Made by a program: the position numbers and the translations under genes
Shown here: positions 8,515 to 16,308 of the stretch, in pieces
Numbering within the stretch: the stretch's first letter is position 1
How the letters are laid out: each line of letters opens with the position of its first letter
Source of the DNA: Ignavibacteria bacterium
GTDB lineage: Bacteria; Bacteroidota; Ignavibacteria; Tepidaquicellales; OLB5
Direction: 5' to 3'
Assembly (NCBI GenBank): GCA_026417195.1
Contig: JAOADS010000006.1
Span: forward strand, 1-28,659
Length of the DNA: 28,659 nt
Notes under the pieces: generated by a model
What the model saw: only the letters and a program-made list of their open reading frames with translations
Database searches by the model: none
Told to the model about the DNA's origin: nothing

Positions 8515-9704
8515 AAGGAAAACTGATTTGTCACATATGTTTTTCTGAATATCCTTCAGATCAGAGAGTAAGAAGATATGTAAATGAATTAATATCTAAC
8601 GGCTATGATGTGGTTATTATATGCATAGCAGATGAATTCAACAAAAAGTCTGAGTTTAATGATAAAGTCAGAATAATAAGACTCAATGTGTCAAAAAAAA
8701 GAGGTAGCTACTCAAGCAGATTCTCCGAGTATCTTATGTTTTTTCTAAAATCTTTTTTCATGTCTATTTATGTTTATTTCAAATACAGACCTGTGATTTA
8801 CCATATGCACACCTTTCCTGATTTCATAGTGTTTGCAGGAATTTTTCCAAAGCTTGCTGGGTCTAAACTTATATTGGATATGCATGAGCTTACACCGGAA
8901 GCTATGATGATGAGGGAGAACCTTAGTGATAAAAATTTGCTTATAAGGTTTCTTAAATTTACAGAGAAACTATCAGTTAAATTTGCTGACAGAGTTATTA
9001 CGATACATGAGATTGCGGAAGAAATTTTAAGGAAACGCAATAAGAAGGAATTTATTTCAATCATGAACGGTGTGGACAGAAGAGAAGCCGGTGAAATTCA
9101 GAAGAAATCAGACGGATATTTCAATCTTGTTTACAACGGGACAATAAATCCTAACCTAAACCTCGGTCTTGTTGTAAAATCTATGATTGTATTAAGAGAA
9201 AAATTGAATGAAGCTCAGTCTGAGAAAATCAGATTTCTCTTATACGGAAAAGGACCTGATTTGAATAACCTTCTCAAAGAAGCTGAATCAACTGGTTTAA
9301 GTGAGCAGGTAATCTATAAAGGCAACCTGAATTACAAAGAAATGCTTTCGGAACTGGCTTATGCATCTGCAGCTGTTTACCCGCCTTTACCCAATATATA
9401 TACAGACATCTGCTATCCTATCAAGATTACTGAGATGATTAATTTCAGAATACCGGTGATTGCATCGAGATACAAGACGCTTATTCATTTTTATCCGGAA
9501 GACTGTATATTTTATTTTAACCCCGGTGATGCGAATGATATGGCAGAAAGGATTATAGAAGTTATGAATGATCCCCGAAAAGTATCTGATAAAACGGAAA
9601 ATGCATTTAATAAGTTCAGAAATTACTCATGGGAGAACGTTATGAAGAAAAAATATATGAAGCTTATTGATGAGTTATCAGAAGGGAAAAAAAATGAAAC
9701 GTAA
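8511..9704 (+). CDS. Family 4 glycosyltransferase (GT-B)
   Basis: 397 residues from a TTG in a TTGA overlap with the preceding stop. N-terminal half: CFSEYPSDQRVRRYV at 10-24, a common GT4 opening, and LDMHELTPE at 122-130, a conserved acceptor-side motif in one GT4 branch. A hydrophobic patch around 75-95 (FFLKSFFMSIYVYF) probably sits on the membrane. The C-terminal half has LVYNGTINPNLNLGL at about 206-220, LLYGKGPD at about 243-250 and YPIKITEM at 302-309 with E308 in the place of the second Glu of the E-x7-E motif. Donor and acceptor unknown. Confidence 0.87.
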   Translation: MKGKLICHICFSEYPSDQRVRRYVNELISNGYDVVIICIADEFNKKSEFNDKVRIIRLNVSKKRGSYSSRFSEYLMFFLKSFFMSIYVYFKYRPVIYHMHTFPDFIVFAGIFPKLAGSKLILDMHELTPEAMMMRENLSDKNLLIRFLKFTEKLSVKFADRVITIHEIAEEILRKRNKKEFISIMNGVDRREAGEIQKKSDGYFNLVYNGTINPNLNLGLVVKSMIVLREKLNEAQSEKIRFLLYGKGPDLNNLLKEAESTGLSEQVIYKGNLNYKEMLSELAYASAAVYPPLPNIYTDICYPIKITEMINFRIPVIASRYKTLIHFYPEDCIFYFNPGDANDMAERIIEVMNDPRKVSDKTENAFNKFRNYSWENVMKKKYMKLIDELSEGKKNET

Positions 9705-10701
9705 AATTCTGGTAATTGGCGGAGGCGGTTATCTGGGAATAGTTCTGGTGAGAAAATTACTTGAGCTTGGATATAAAGTTAGGGTACTTGACAGTTTCAT
9801 ATACGGTTCGAGGGCAATATCGTGTTTGTCTTCACCACTGCTTGAGATCGTAAAAGGAGATATTACACATGCTGAAGTAGTCACTAAGGCAATCAATAAC
9901 TCAGATGCCGTTATTCATCTTGCGGCTGTTGTAGGTGATCCTGCTGCAAAAGCAAGGCCGGAGTTGACGATTAACACCAATTACATAGCTTCTCTGTCAA
10001 TAGCGTCGGCATGTAAACTTTCTGGTATAAATAAATTTATATACGCATCAACCTGCAGCGTATATGGAATAGGAGATGAAATACTTGATGAAGATTCTCC
10101 TTTAAATCCGGTTTCTCTTTATGCGAAAACCAAGATTTCATCAGAAAAGGGTATTATGTCAATTGCCAACGGTGAGTTTTGTCCTACAATAATGAGAATG
10201 TCAACTTTATACGGATATTCTCCAAGAATGAGATTTGACCTTGTTGTCAACACCATGACTATGACCGCTTTTACAGAGGGCGTTATAAAGGTTTTCGGAG
10301 GAAATCAATGGAGACCTCTTTTAAGCTTATCAGATGCTGCTGATGCCTACATAAAAATTCTTGAAGCAGACATCAGTGTCATTGGCGGTAAAATCTATAA
10401 TGTAGGTTCCGAGAAACAAAACTACCGCATATCTCAGGTTGCTGAACAGGTAGCTGGAGCTATAGAGGAACTTACAGGTAAAAAGGTTTCTATTCGAACT
10501 GAAAAGGATAATCAGGATGTAAGAGATTACAAAGTTTCGTTTGAGAGAATAAGAAGAGATACCGGCTTTGAAGCAAAGACTTCAATTAATGAAGCTGTTA
10601 AGGAGATTTGGATGAAATTAGAGTCGGGCGAAATAAAGGATCCGAAACAAAAAGTTTATTACAATCATTATTTTGATTCCAGTGAGGAATTAATAGGTTA
10701 A
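9694..10701 (+). CDS. Extended SDR NAD-dependent epimerase/dehydratase
   Basis: 335 residues from the ATG at 9694, chosen because the Rossmann strand (KRKILVIGGGGYLG) starts right there and an A/G-rich GAAGGGAAAAAA precedes it. Earlier in-frame TTG 9667 and ATG 9670 would add 8-9 residues without homology value. GGGGYLG is the NAD-binding loop, HLAAVVGDP the cofactor segment, STCSVYG holds the catalytic Ser/Thr, and YAKTK is the Tyr-x3-Lys pair. It looks like the SDR branch annotated as UDP-glucose 4-epimerase or GDP-mannose dehydratase-like, often placed beside DegT aminotransferases. Its start overlaps the previous gene by 11 bases, and the aminotransferase follows after 11 bases. Confidence 0.86.
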   Translation: MKRKILVIGGGGYLGIVLVRKLLELGYKVRVLDSFIYGSRAISCLSSPLLEIVKGDITHAEVVTKAINNSDAVIHLAAVVGDPAAKARPELTINTNYIASLSIASACKLSGINKFIYASTCSVYGIGDEILDEDSPLNPVSLYAKTKISSEKGIMSIANGEFCPTIMRMSTLYGYSPRMRFDLVVNTMTMTAFTEGVIKVFGGNQWRPLLSLSDAADAYIKILEADISVIGGKIYNVGSEKQNYRISQVAEQVAGAIEELTGKKVSIRTEKDNQDVRDYKVSFERIRRDTGFEAKTSINEAVKEIWMKLESGEIKDPKQKVYYNHYFDSSEELIG

Positions 10702-10712
10702 AATATCTTATT

Positions 10713-11675
10713 ATGGACTTCCAAATAGCTTTTGACAAAAGGGATCTTCCCAGAATTCACGATGCACTTGACAGGATAGTTTCTTCAAATAAATGGACTG
10801 AAGGCTATTACACTGAACTTTTTGAAAATAAATGGTCTGAACATAACGAACTGCATTCAGTAGCTTTCTCTAGCTGGTCCGGTGCAGCACTTGCAGCACT
10901 AGATTATTTTAATCTTAAAGGTAAAAAAGTTTTATGCCCCTCAAATACCTTTATGGCGACTCCTTTGGTTACAATGCATTGCGGAGCTGAAGTTGAGTTT
11001 GTTGATTGTAACAGATATGATCTTTGTATGAGTTTCGATGATATGAAAAATAAAGCAGAGAAACATAAACCCCATGCGATATGGGTAGTACATATCGGAG
11101 GTCATATAGCCTTTGATATAGAGAAGATAGCTGACTATTGCAGAAAAAATGGTATAATTCTTCTTGAGGACTGCGCTCACGCTCACGGTGCCTCATGGAA
11201 AGGGAAGAAACCTGGTCAATGGGGTGATGCCGGTGTTTATTCATTTTATGCTACCAAGACCATTACAACTGGTGAAGGAGGTATGTTAGTTTCAAAAAAT
11301 AAAGATCTCATAGAGTTTTCAAGAAAGTTCAGAAATTACGGGAAATTCGATTACAAAGTTCATGGTCTGAATTTCAGGATAACTGAGTTTCAGGCGGCAA
11401 TTGGTGTTGTTCAGACAGAAAGACTAAAAGATATAATAAGTTTTAAAAACGAATATGCAGGAAAACTAGATGCTATATATCCTAATCACGTGAAGTTACC
11501 TGACGAAATGGTATCGGGTTATTACAAGTATATCGTATTTGATCCTATAGATAACAGTACAGGCAAAGTCTATCAGGAACAATGTCACAGAATACTTAAA
11601 CACAATGTTGACCTGCCGAATAGTGACTGGGTATCAGAAAATCACTGGTGTGTGCCGATTTACTATAAACCTTAA
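10713..11675 (+). CDS. DegT/DnrJ/EryC1/StrS family PLP-dependent sugar aminotransferase
   Basis: 320 residues. PLP-site features are clear: SSWSGAALAA at 53-62 (phosphate loop), D153 in LEDCAHAHGA (pyridine nitrogen contact) and K182 in YSFYATKTITTGEGG (Schiff-base lysine). The family transfers an amino group, usually from glutamate, to a keto sugar nucleotide at C3 or C4. The protein is 40-60 residues shorter than most members and stops after a strand ending PIYYKP, so the usual terminal helix is missing. No coding continuation is seen after the stop, so this is probably a natural short form. It most likely acts on a keto product of one of the SDR proteins or of the Gfo/Idh/MocA enzyme. Confidence 0.88.
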   Translation: MDFQIAFDKRDLPRIHDALDRIVSSNKWTEGYYTELFENKWSEHNELHSVAFSSWSGAALAALDYFNLKGKKVLCPSNTFMATPLVTMHCGAEVEFVDCNRYDLCMSFDDMKNKAEKHKPHAIWVVHIGGHIAFDIEKIADYCRKNGIILLEDCAHAHGASWKGKKPGQWGDAGVYSFYATKTITTGEGGMLVSKNKDLIEFSRKFRNYGKFDYKVHGLNFRITEFQAAIGVVQTERLKDIISFKNEYAGKLDAIYPNHVKLPDEMVSGYYKYIVFDPIDNSTGKVYQEQCHRILKHNVDLPNSDWVSENHWCVPIYYKP

Positions 11676-11719
11676 TGTAGTAATTATTTTGGACGGAATC
11701 TGATAATAAAAAGATTAAA

Positions 11720-12733
11720 TTGAATAAATCTTCGGAAAATAAAAACAAGATACCTCCGAAATTTCTCGCTTATTACTTTTTCCTGTCAATTATTTTCTGC
11801 TATCTGTATTATGTGAAAATAGTAGCACCGGTTGACTGGAATGCTCCAAACAGCATTAACGCAGTTGCTACTTTTGAGACTTCGAAACCATATCAGTTTC
11901 GTTTGCTTGTACCTGTTTTGTTTAAATTATTCATGTCTGTTGATACTTTATATGGTAAATACATCTACATAGCATACAGCGTTGCAATTGTTTTTCTGAC
12001 AATTATAATTTATTACAAGATACTTTCCTCAAGGTATTTTACTAATAATAATTTTATGTTATGGATTTCACCTGTTATCCTCTATGCTATGTTATGGAAT
12101 TATGTTATACTTAATCAGTCATTTCAGTATTATGATTTTACTGCAATATTTTTTTTTACTGCCGGACTTTATTTTATTGTAAATGAAAATTTTATAAAAC
12201 TCCTCATAATATTTATACCCGGCATAATCAACAAAGAAACTGCTGTATATCTGATTTTCGCATATCTGCTTTATAATTACAGGTCTGTTTTAACCAGACA
12301 AATAATCGTTAACACGTTGATAATGGTGATTGTATTTTGTGTGTGGAAAATTTTTATCAGTTATCTGTTTAAGTCTAATCCGGGGGATGATTTTGAAATC
12401 GGCTTTTATGAGAATATAAAAATCATAGAGAAACTTTTCACTGATAAAGTTCTCATGAAAAATTTTTTCCTTAATTTCGGCGGACTATATATTTTTATTA
12501 TAATACTTTTTATATCAGGTAAATGGAAGTTGTTCAGAGAGAAAGAGTTGCTCTATGTAAATTTAACCGTTATACCCTATTATATTTTAGGTATATTTGT
12601 AACATATATAACAGAGGTAAGGGTTTATACTGAACTTATACCTTTGATAACTACAGTGTTTTTAATATACTTAAGTCTTAATCCAAGGCTTTTCGGCTAT
12701 TTTTACATAAACGGAAAAAATCAGCTTGGGTGA
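11720..12733 (+). CDS. Polytopic membrane protein, possible GT-C type transferase (paralogue 1)
   Basis: 337 residues from a TTG start, with about nine to ten predicted membrane helices (for example near 16-36, 84-104, 112-131, 138-156, 193-214, 248-264 and 275-297). Shared with the protein at 13423: an N-terminal P-x-QFRLLVP motif after the first helix, a YxDFTA segment, a mid helix preceded by N[KH]xxxxY, then NFGGLxIF, SGxWK and an ExRxY motif before the last helices. The pattern of a short extracytoplasmic loop followed by an invariant Arg motif is like GT-C and polymerase-type membrane enzymes, but I do not recognise the family. It may transfer a lipid-linked sugar or act as a Wzy-like polymerase. 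The next gene overlaps by 8 bases. Confidence 0.7.
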   Translation: MNKSSENKNKIPPKFLAYYFFLSIIFCYLYYVKIVAPVDWNAPNSINAVATFETSKPYQFRLLVPVLFKLFMSVDTLYGKYIYIAYSVAIVFLTIIIYYKILSSRYFTNNNFMLWISPVILYAMLWNYVILNQSFQYYDFTAIFFFTAGLYFIVNENFIKLLIIFIPGIINKETAVYLIFAYLLYNYRSVLTRQIIVNTLIMVIVFCVWKIFISYLFKSNPGDDFEIGFYENIKIIEKLFTDKVLMKNFFLNFGGLYIFIIILFISGKWKLFREKELLYVNLTVIPYYILGIFVTYITEVRVYTELIPLITTVFLIYLSLNPRLFGYFYINGKNQLG

Positions 12734-13430
12734 AGAGAAAAAAATAAACTTTGATGATTATGTTGACTCTTATAAAAAAGAGATACAGAAATCTATCAGT
12801 TTTTCAGGTCAGGATGTTGATTTCTTCATTGAACTCAAGGCTGTTATAATACAACAGCTTGCGGAAAAATATTTCAGCTCCCATGAGAAACTAAAAGTCC
12901 TGGATATAGGGTGCGGCATAGGATTAATTGACAGTTATTTATCCGGATATTTCAATTGTCTTTACGGAACTGACGTTGAAAAAGGAATTATTGAAAAGGC
13001 TTCTGAAAGCAATCCAGCCGTTAAATACACTTTATATGATGGTAATACTCTGCCATATGAAGATCTGAGTTTTGATATTTGTTTTGCTGTAAATGTTATA
13101 CATCATGTTCCTCCGGTCAAATGGCAGAATTTCGTGAATGAAATGTTCAGAGTTCTTAACAAGGGCGGGTTAGCTATGATTTTCGAACACAATCCGTTTA
13201 ATCCTCTCACCCGCAAAGTAGTAAAAAGCTGTGAATTTGATAAGGACGCTGTGCTTCTTCACCACAGGGAAATTAAAAATCTCGTTAAAAAAGCCGGCTT
13301 CGTTATAGCGGAAACTGCATATATAATATTTTTCCCTTTCAGGTCTGTTTTTTTCAGAAAAGCAGAACAGTTTATGAAATGGTTACCTCTGGGCGCTCAA
13401 CAATATGTAGTAGGGAGAAAGCATGCTTAA
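12726..13430 (+). CDS. Class I SAM-dependent methyltransferase
   Basis: 234 residues from a TTG overlapping the upstream stop by 8 bases. SAM-binding motif I is VLDIGCGIGLID at 58-69, the acidic end of the second strand is in YGTDVEKGI, and FAVNVIHHVPP is the post-I/IV segment of the Methyltransf_11 group, which includes small-molecule and sugar O- and N-methyltransferases. The chain ends in an amphipathic, aromatic region (FFPFRSVFF) that could contact the membrane. It lies between two paralogous membrane proteins with 8-base overlaps on both sides, so it probably modifies the same glycan or its lipid carrier, for example as a chain-capping or decorating methyl group. The acceptor is unknown. 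Confidence 0.86.
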   Translation: MGEEKKINFDDYVDSYKKEIQKSISFSGQDVDFFIELKAVIIQQLAEKYFSSHEKLKVLDIGCGIGLIDSYLSGYFNCLYGTDVEKGIIEKASESNPAVKYTLYDGNTLPYEDLSFDICFAVNVIHHVPPVKWQNFVNEMFRVLNKGGLAMIFEHNPFNPLTRKVVKSCEFDKDAVLLHHREIKNLVKKAGFVIAETAYIIFFPFRSVFFRKAEQFMKWLPLGAQQYVVGRKHA

Positions 13431-14454
13431 TTATCTCAGGAAAAAAGTACCATTTGAATCTTCTCCTTCAGTTCTTGTTCATTTATACTATCTTCTGATA
13501 TCCTTTACTTTCTGTTACCTTTATTACCATAAATTTATAAACAGAGCAGATTTCTATTCACCTGATTCAAGCGGTGGAATTTATGCAGTTCTTGAATTTC
13601 AGGCTCTGAAGCCCATACAGTTCAGACTGCTTGTTCCATTTATTTTCAAAATCTTCCAGACTGTTACGGGTTTAATAAAGCCAATCCCTGATAAAGCCCT
13701 TTTCTTTATATTAACGATAATTTTTACCTATTTCATTCTTTATTCGTTTTACTATCTCCTTAATGAATACTTTAAAAGCCGTGCTATGAATTGCTGGCTT
13801 TCTTCAGTTATCATCTATCCTATGATATGGAACTTTGTTATAATGAACGGTCAGTTTTTCTATATGGATTTTACAGCTCTGCTTGTAATGATAATAGGTT
13901 TTTATCTCATAATAAAAGAAAAATACAATCTTTTACTGTTACTTTTTTTTATAGGAATTTTTAACCATCCTTCAGTTGGTTATCTTGCAATGGCTTTTTT
14001 ATTATACAATGCACAGAGATTACTGAGTTTTAAGACAATTGCATATCTGATTCTAATGACTGTAATGTACATCGGGATTTATAAGTTTATGGACATGTAT
14101 TTTACAACTGCTCAGGGATATTTCATTATTTATAATCTTCCGAGAAATCTTTCCATGTTCACCGAACTCCCTCTGCATATAATTATACGGGACTTAGTGT
14201 TTAATTTCGGAGGTCTTCACATATTTCTTGTTTTGTTTGCTCTCTCAGGTAATTGGAAGAGATACAGTGGTCCCTTGCTTTATATTAACCTTGTCAGTCT
14301 GCCATATATAATATCTGTCCTGATTAATTTCAGTATAGAGGAAATAAGGAACTATATAGTAATTATACCATTTATAGTTATTCCCGCTCTTATGTTTTTA
14401 AGTACTTTCGAGAATTCATTTCTTAAACCATCGGAAAGATTAACTAATCAGTAA
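13423..14454 (+). CDS. Polytopic membrane protein, possible GT-C type transferase (paralogue 2)
   Basis: 343 residues with about nine to ten predicted membrane helices. It matches the protein at 11720 along its length: KPIQFRLLVP against KPYQFRLLVP, YMDFTA against YYDFTA, NHPSVGYLAMAFLLYNAQ against NKETAVYLIFAYLLYNYR, NFGGLHIF against NFGGLYIF, SGNWK against SGKWK, and EEIRNY against TEVRVY near the end. The two are clearly duplicated copies that have diverged. The conserved Arg in QFRLLVP and the Glu-x-Arg near the C terminus are the best candidates for functional residues. Function not established; a membrane sugar transferase is the leading guess. The TAA overlaps the next ATG by one base. 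Confidence 0.7.
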   Translation: MLNYLRKKVPFESSPSVLVHLYYLLISFTFCYLYYHKFINRADFYSPDSSGGIYAVLEFQALKPIQFRLLVPFIFKIFQTVTGLIKPIPDKALFFILTIIFTYFILYSFYYLLNEYFKSRAMNCWLSSVIIYPMIWNFVIMNGQFFYMDFTALLVMIIGFYLIIKEKYNLLLLLFFIGIFNHPSVGYLAMAFLLYNAQRLLSFKTIAYLILMTVMYIGIYKFMDMYFTTAQGYFIIYNLPRNLSMFTELPLHIIIRDLVFNFGGLHIFLVLFALSGNWKRYSGPLLYINLVSLPYIISVLINFSIEEIRNYIVIIPFIVIPALMFLSTFENSFLKPSERLTNQ

Positions 14455-15560
14455 TGAAGGTATTATACGTAAGTTCCAAGGGTAGTATTCATGATTACAG
14501 GTTCCTGAAAAAACTTTCGGAGAAATATGATGTACTTTTTCTCCATTATGCTGCTGATGAAATCATTCCAGAGATAAAAGGTATTAAGAACATAAGGATA
14601 ATTTCAAAGAAACCAATTTTTAAGTCATTCCCCCTTGCAAGTGAGATATTTCACTTTAAAAAAGTATTGAAAGAATTCAGACCGGACGTTATACACACAG
14701 GATATGCCTGGCAGGTAGGAGTGCTTGCAGCTCTTGTGAACGTGCATCCTCATCTTTCAATGCCTTGGGGTTCAGATATTCTAACGGAACCAGACAGAAG
14801 TTTTTTTAAGAAATGGCTTGTAAAAAAGGTTATGAGGCAATGTGATCATATACAGTGTGATGCAGAATATGTCAAAGCTAAAATAATGGAGGATTATAAT
14901 ATCGTAGCTGATAGAATAACGGTTTTCCCGTGGGGTATAGATCTTAATATTTTCAGAAGGCTTGACAAGAATAAATGCAGAGAAAAACTCAATATAGATA
15001 AGAACAAATTTGTTCTGATATTCAACAGACACCTAGAACCGGTTTATGGAGTTGATGTTTTACTAGAAGCCTACAAAATTTTTGCCAGTGAAAAACAGGA
15101 TGTTCAGTTACTTATGCTATCTGATGGGAGTCTTAAAAGTAAGGTTATGAAATTTATTTCAGACAACAGACTTGAGAATAAATTAAGCCTCATAGGCAGA
15201 GTTCCGAATAGTGAACTTCCGGTTTTCCTTAACGCTGCGGATGTTTACATATCTCCTTCGTCAAGTGACGGCTCCTCATTATCTCTGCTTGAAGCCATGG
15301 CGTGCGGGCTTGGAATAATAGTTACTGCAGTTCCGGCAATAAAGGAATGGATTAACAGCGGAAACGGTTTAGTTACTTCATTAAAAGATCCTGCTGACCT
15401 TTCAGATGCTATGGAACGTTATTATAAAAACAGAGAACTTGTAAATATTCACGGAACGAAAAACATTGAAATAGCCACTCATAGAGCGGATTGGGATAAA
15501 AACTTCCAGATGTTGTGTGAAATTTACTCATCAATAAATAAAAAGTATTCCCCCCGATAA
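14454..15560 (+). CDS. Family 4 glycosyltransferase (GT-B), last gene of the block
   Basis: 368 residues. The N-terminal half has IHTGYAWQVG at 80-89 and MPWGSDIL at 103-110, and the linker has PWGIDLNIF at 159-167, the usual GT4 mid-region landmark. The C-terminal half has IFNRHLEPVYGVDVLLEAY at about 189-207 and SDGSSLSLLEAMACG, in which D272 replaces the first Glu of E-x7-E and E280 is the second. This D-variant is common in GT4 members. Donor sugar unknown. It begins at the stop of the paralogous membrane protein and ends 94 bases before the metal operon. No clear intrinsic terminator was found after it. Confidence 0.88.
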   Translation: MKVLYVSSKGSIHDYRFLKKLSEKYDVLFLHYAADEIIPEIKGIKNIRIISKKPIFKSFPLASEIFHFKKVLKEFRPDVIHTGYAWQVGVLAALVNVHPHLSMPWGSDILTEPDRSFFKKWLVKKVMRQCDHIQCDAEYVKAKIMEDYNIVADRITVFPWGIDLNIFRRLDKNKCREKLNIDKNKFVLIFNRHLEPVYGVDVLLEAYKIFASEKQDVQLLMLSDGSLKSKVMKFISDNRLENKLSLIGRVPNSELPVFLNAADVYISPSSSDGSSLSLLEAMACGLGIIVTAVPAIKEWINSGNGLVTSLKDPADLSDAMERYYKNRELVNIHGTKNIEIATHRADWDKNFQMLCEIYSSINKKYSPR

Positions 15561-15613
15561 CAATTCAGATAATTTAGTAAGTATAACCTCACGAAAGTTA
15601 CCATTGATTTTAT

Positions 15614-15631
15614 ATTTAGGTTTACCTAAAT
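15614..15631 (+). promoter_or_regulatory. DtxR/MntR-type operator (inverted repeat)
   Basis: ATTTAGGTTTACCTAAAT: a perfect 8-bp inverted repeat around a 2-base centre, 24 bases before the ATG of the DtxR-type gene. The TTTAGG/CCTAAA arms match the half-site known for DtxR, IdeR and TroR/MntR-like regulators (TWAGGT type). It overlaps TATATTTA at 15611-15618, one mismatch from the TAnnTTTG element, so bound repressor would block transcription of the whole operon, including the regulator's own gene. Confidence 0.82.
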
Positions 15632-15645
15632 TTAAATATTGATAT

Positions 15646-15652
15646 ACCTAAA
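15646..15652 (+). promoter_or_regulatory. Second operator half-site (ACCTAAA)
   Basis: ACCTAAA repeats the right arm of the upstream palindrome and ends 2 bases before the ATG at 15655. The opposite arm is degenerate (4 of 7 positions). It may be a weak second site bound at high metal level, or chance in AT-rich DNA. Confidence 0.35.
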
Positions 15653-15654
15653 AA

Positions 15655-16302
15655 ATGCCTTCTCAGTCTAAAGAAGATTATTTAAAAAAAATATATATTC
15701 TTCAGGAACAGGGTAATAAAGTAAACACCGGTATTCTGGCTTCTGCTATGGGTGTTTCGCCAGCTTCAGTAAGTGAGATGGTTAATAAACTCTCTGATCT
15801 CAGATGGATTAAGAATGAACCTTACCATGGTTTCAAGCTAACCAGAGAAGGAGAAAAATTATCTGTAAACTTAATACGAAAACATAGATTACTTGAAGTA
15901 TTTCTCTCAGAGCATCTGAATTACAAATGGGAAGAAGTTCATGAAGAGGCTGAAAAAATAGAGCACACTGTCTCAGACAAATTCATAAACAAACTTGAAG
16001 AATACCTTGGTTTTCCGAAATTTGATCCTCATGGCGATCCAATCCCAGACAGAAACGGAAAATTTGAAACGATGAACTATAAGGTTCTTACTTCTGCAGA
16101 AAAAGGAAGAAAATATATTGTAGCACGAGTAAACGACGTTTCACGTGAGATACTCAAATATCTTACCTCAATAGGCCTGAAACTCAATTCAAGGATTGAA
16201 ATTCTCGAAAAGATCGATTATGACGGATCCGTTGAGATTATGATCAACAATAGAAAACATCTTCTAAGTAAAAAAATGGCAGAATACATTTTTGTCATGT
16301 AG
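15655..16302 (+). CDS. mntR: DtxR/MntR family metal-dependent transcriptional regulator
   Basis: 215 residues in three parts: winged helix-turn-helix (about 1-72), metal-binding dimerisation domain (about 73-140) and an SH3/FeoA-like domain (about 143-215). Primary metal-site candidates are D8, H77, E100, E103 and H104. Asp at the first position and Glu in the place of the DtxR Cys are the combination I recall for Bacillus MntR, so Mn2+ is the likely co-repressor, although the SH3 domain is a DtxR/IdeR-like trait. DPHGDPIP at 124-131 is another conserved family segment. A palindromic operator lies just upstream, so it probably represses its own operon when metal is plentiful. First of five co-directional genes; the lipoprotein gene begins 6 bases after its stop. 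The symbol reflects family resemblance only. Confidence 0.85.
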   Translation: MPSQSKEDYLKKIYILQEQGNKVNTGILASAMGVSPASVSEMVNKLSDLRWIKNEPYHGFKLTREGEKLSVNLIRKHRLLEVFLSEHLNYKWEEVHEEAEKIEHTVSDKFINKLEEYLGFPKFDPHGDPIPDRNGKFETMNYKVLTSAEKGRKYIVARVNDVSREILKYLTSIGLKLNSRIEILEKIDYDGSVEIMINNRKHLLSKKMAEYIFVM

Positions 16303-16308
16303 AATATT

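Noticed and set aside
8285..8548. Open frame of 87 codons on the + strand overlapping the end of the WbqC-like gene
   Set aside because: Out of frame with both the WbqC-like gene and the next glycosyltransferase, and without any family resemblance; the real genes already account for the region.
10941..11244. Two open frames on the minus strand inside the DegT gene
   Set aside because: They lie opposite a gene with clear catalytic motifs, have no recognisable domains and no start context; shadows of the coding strand.
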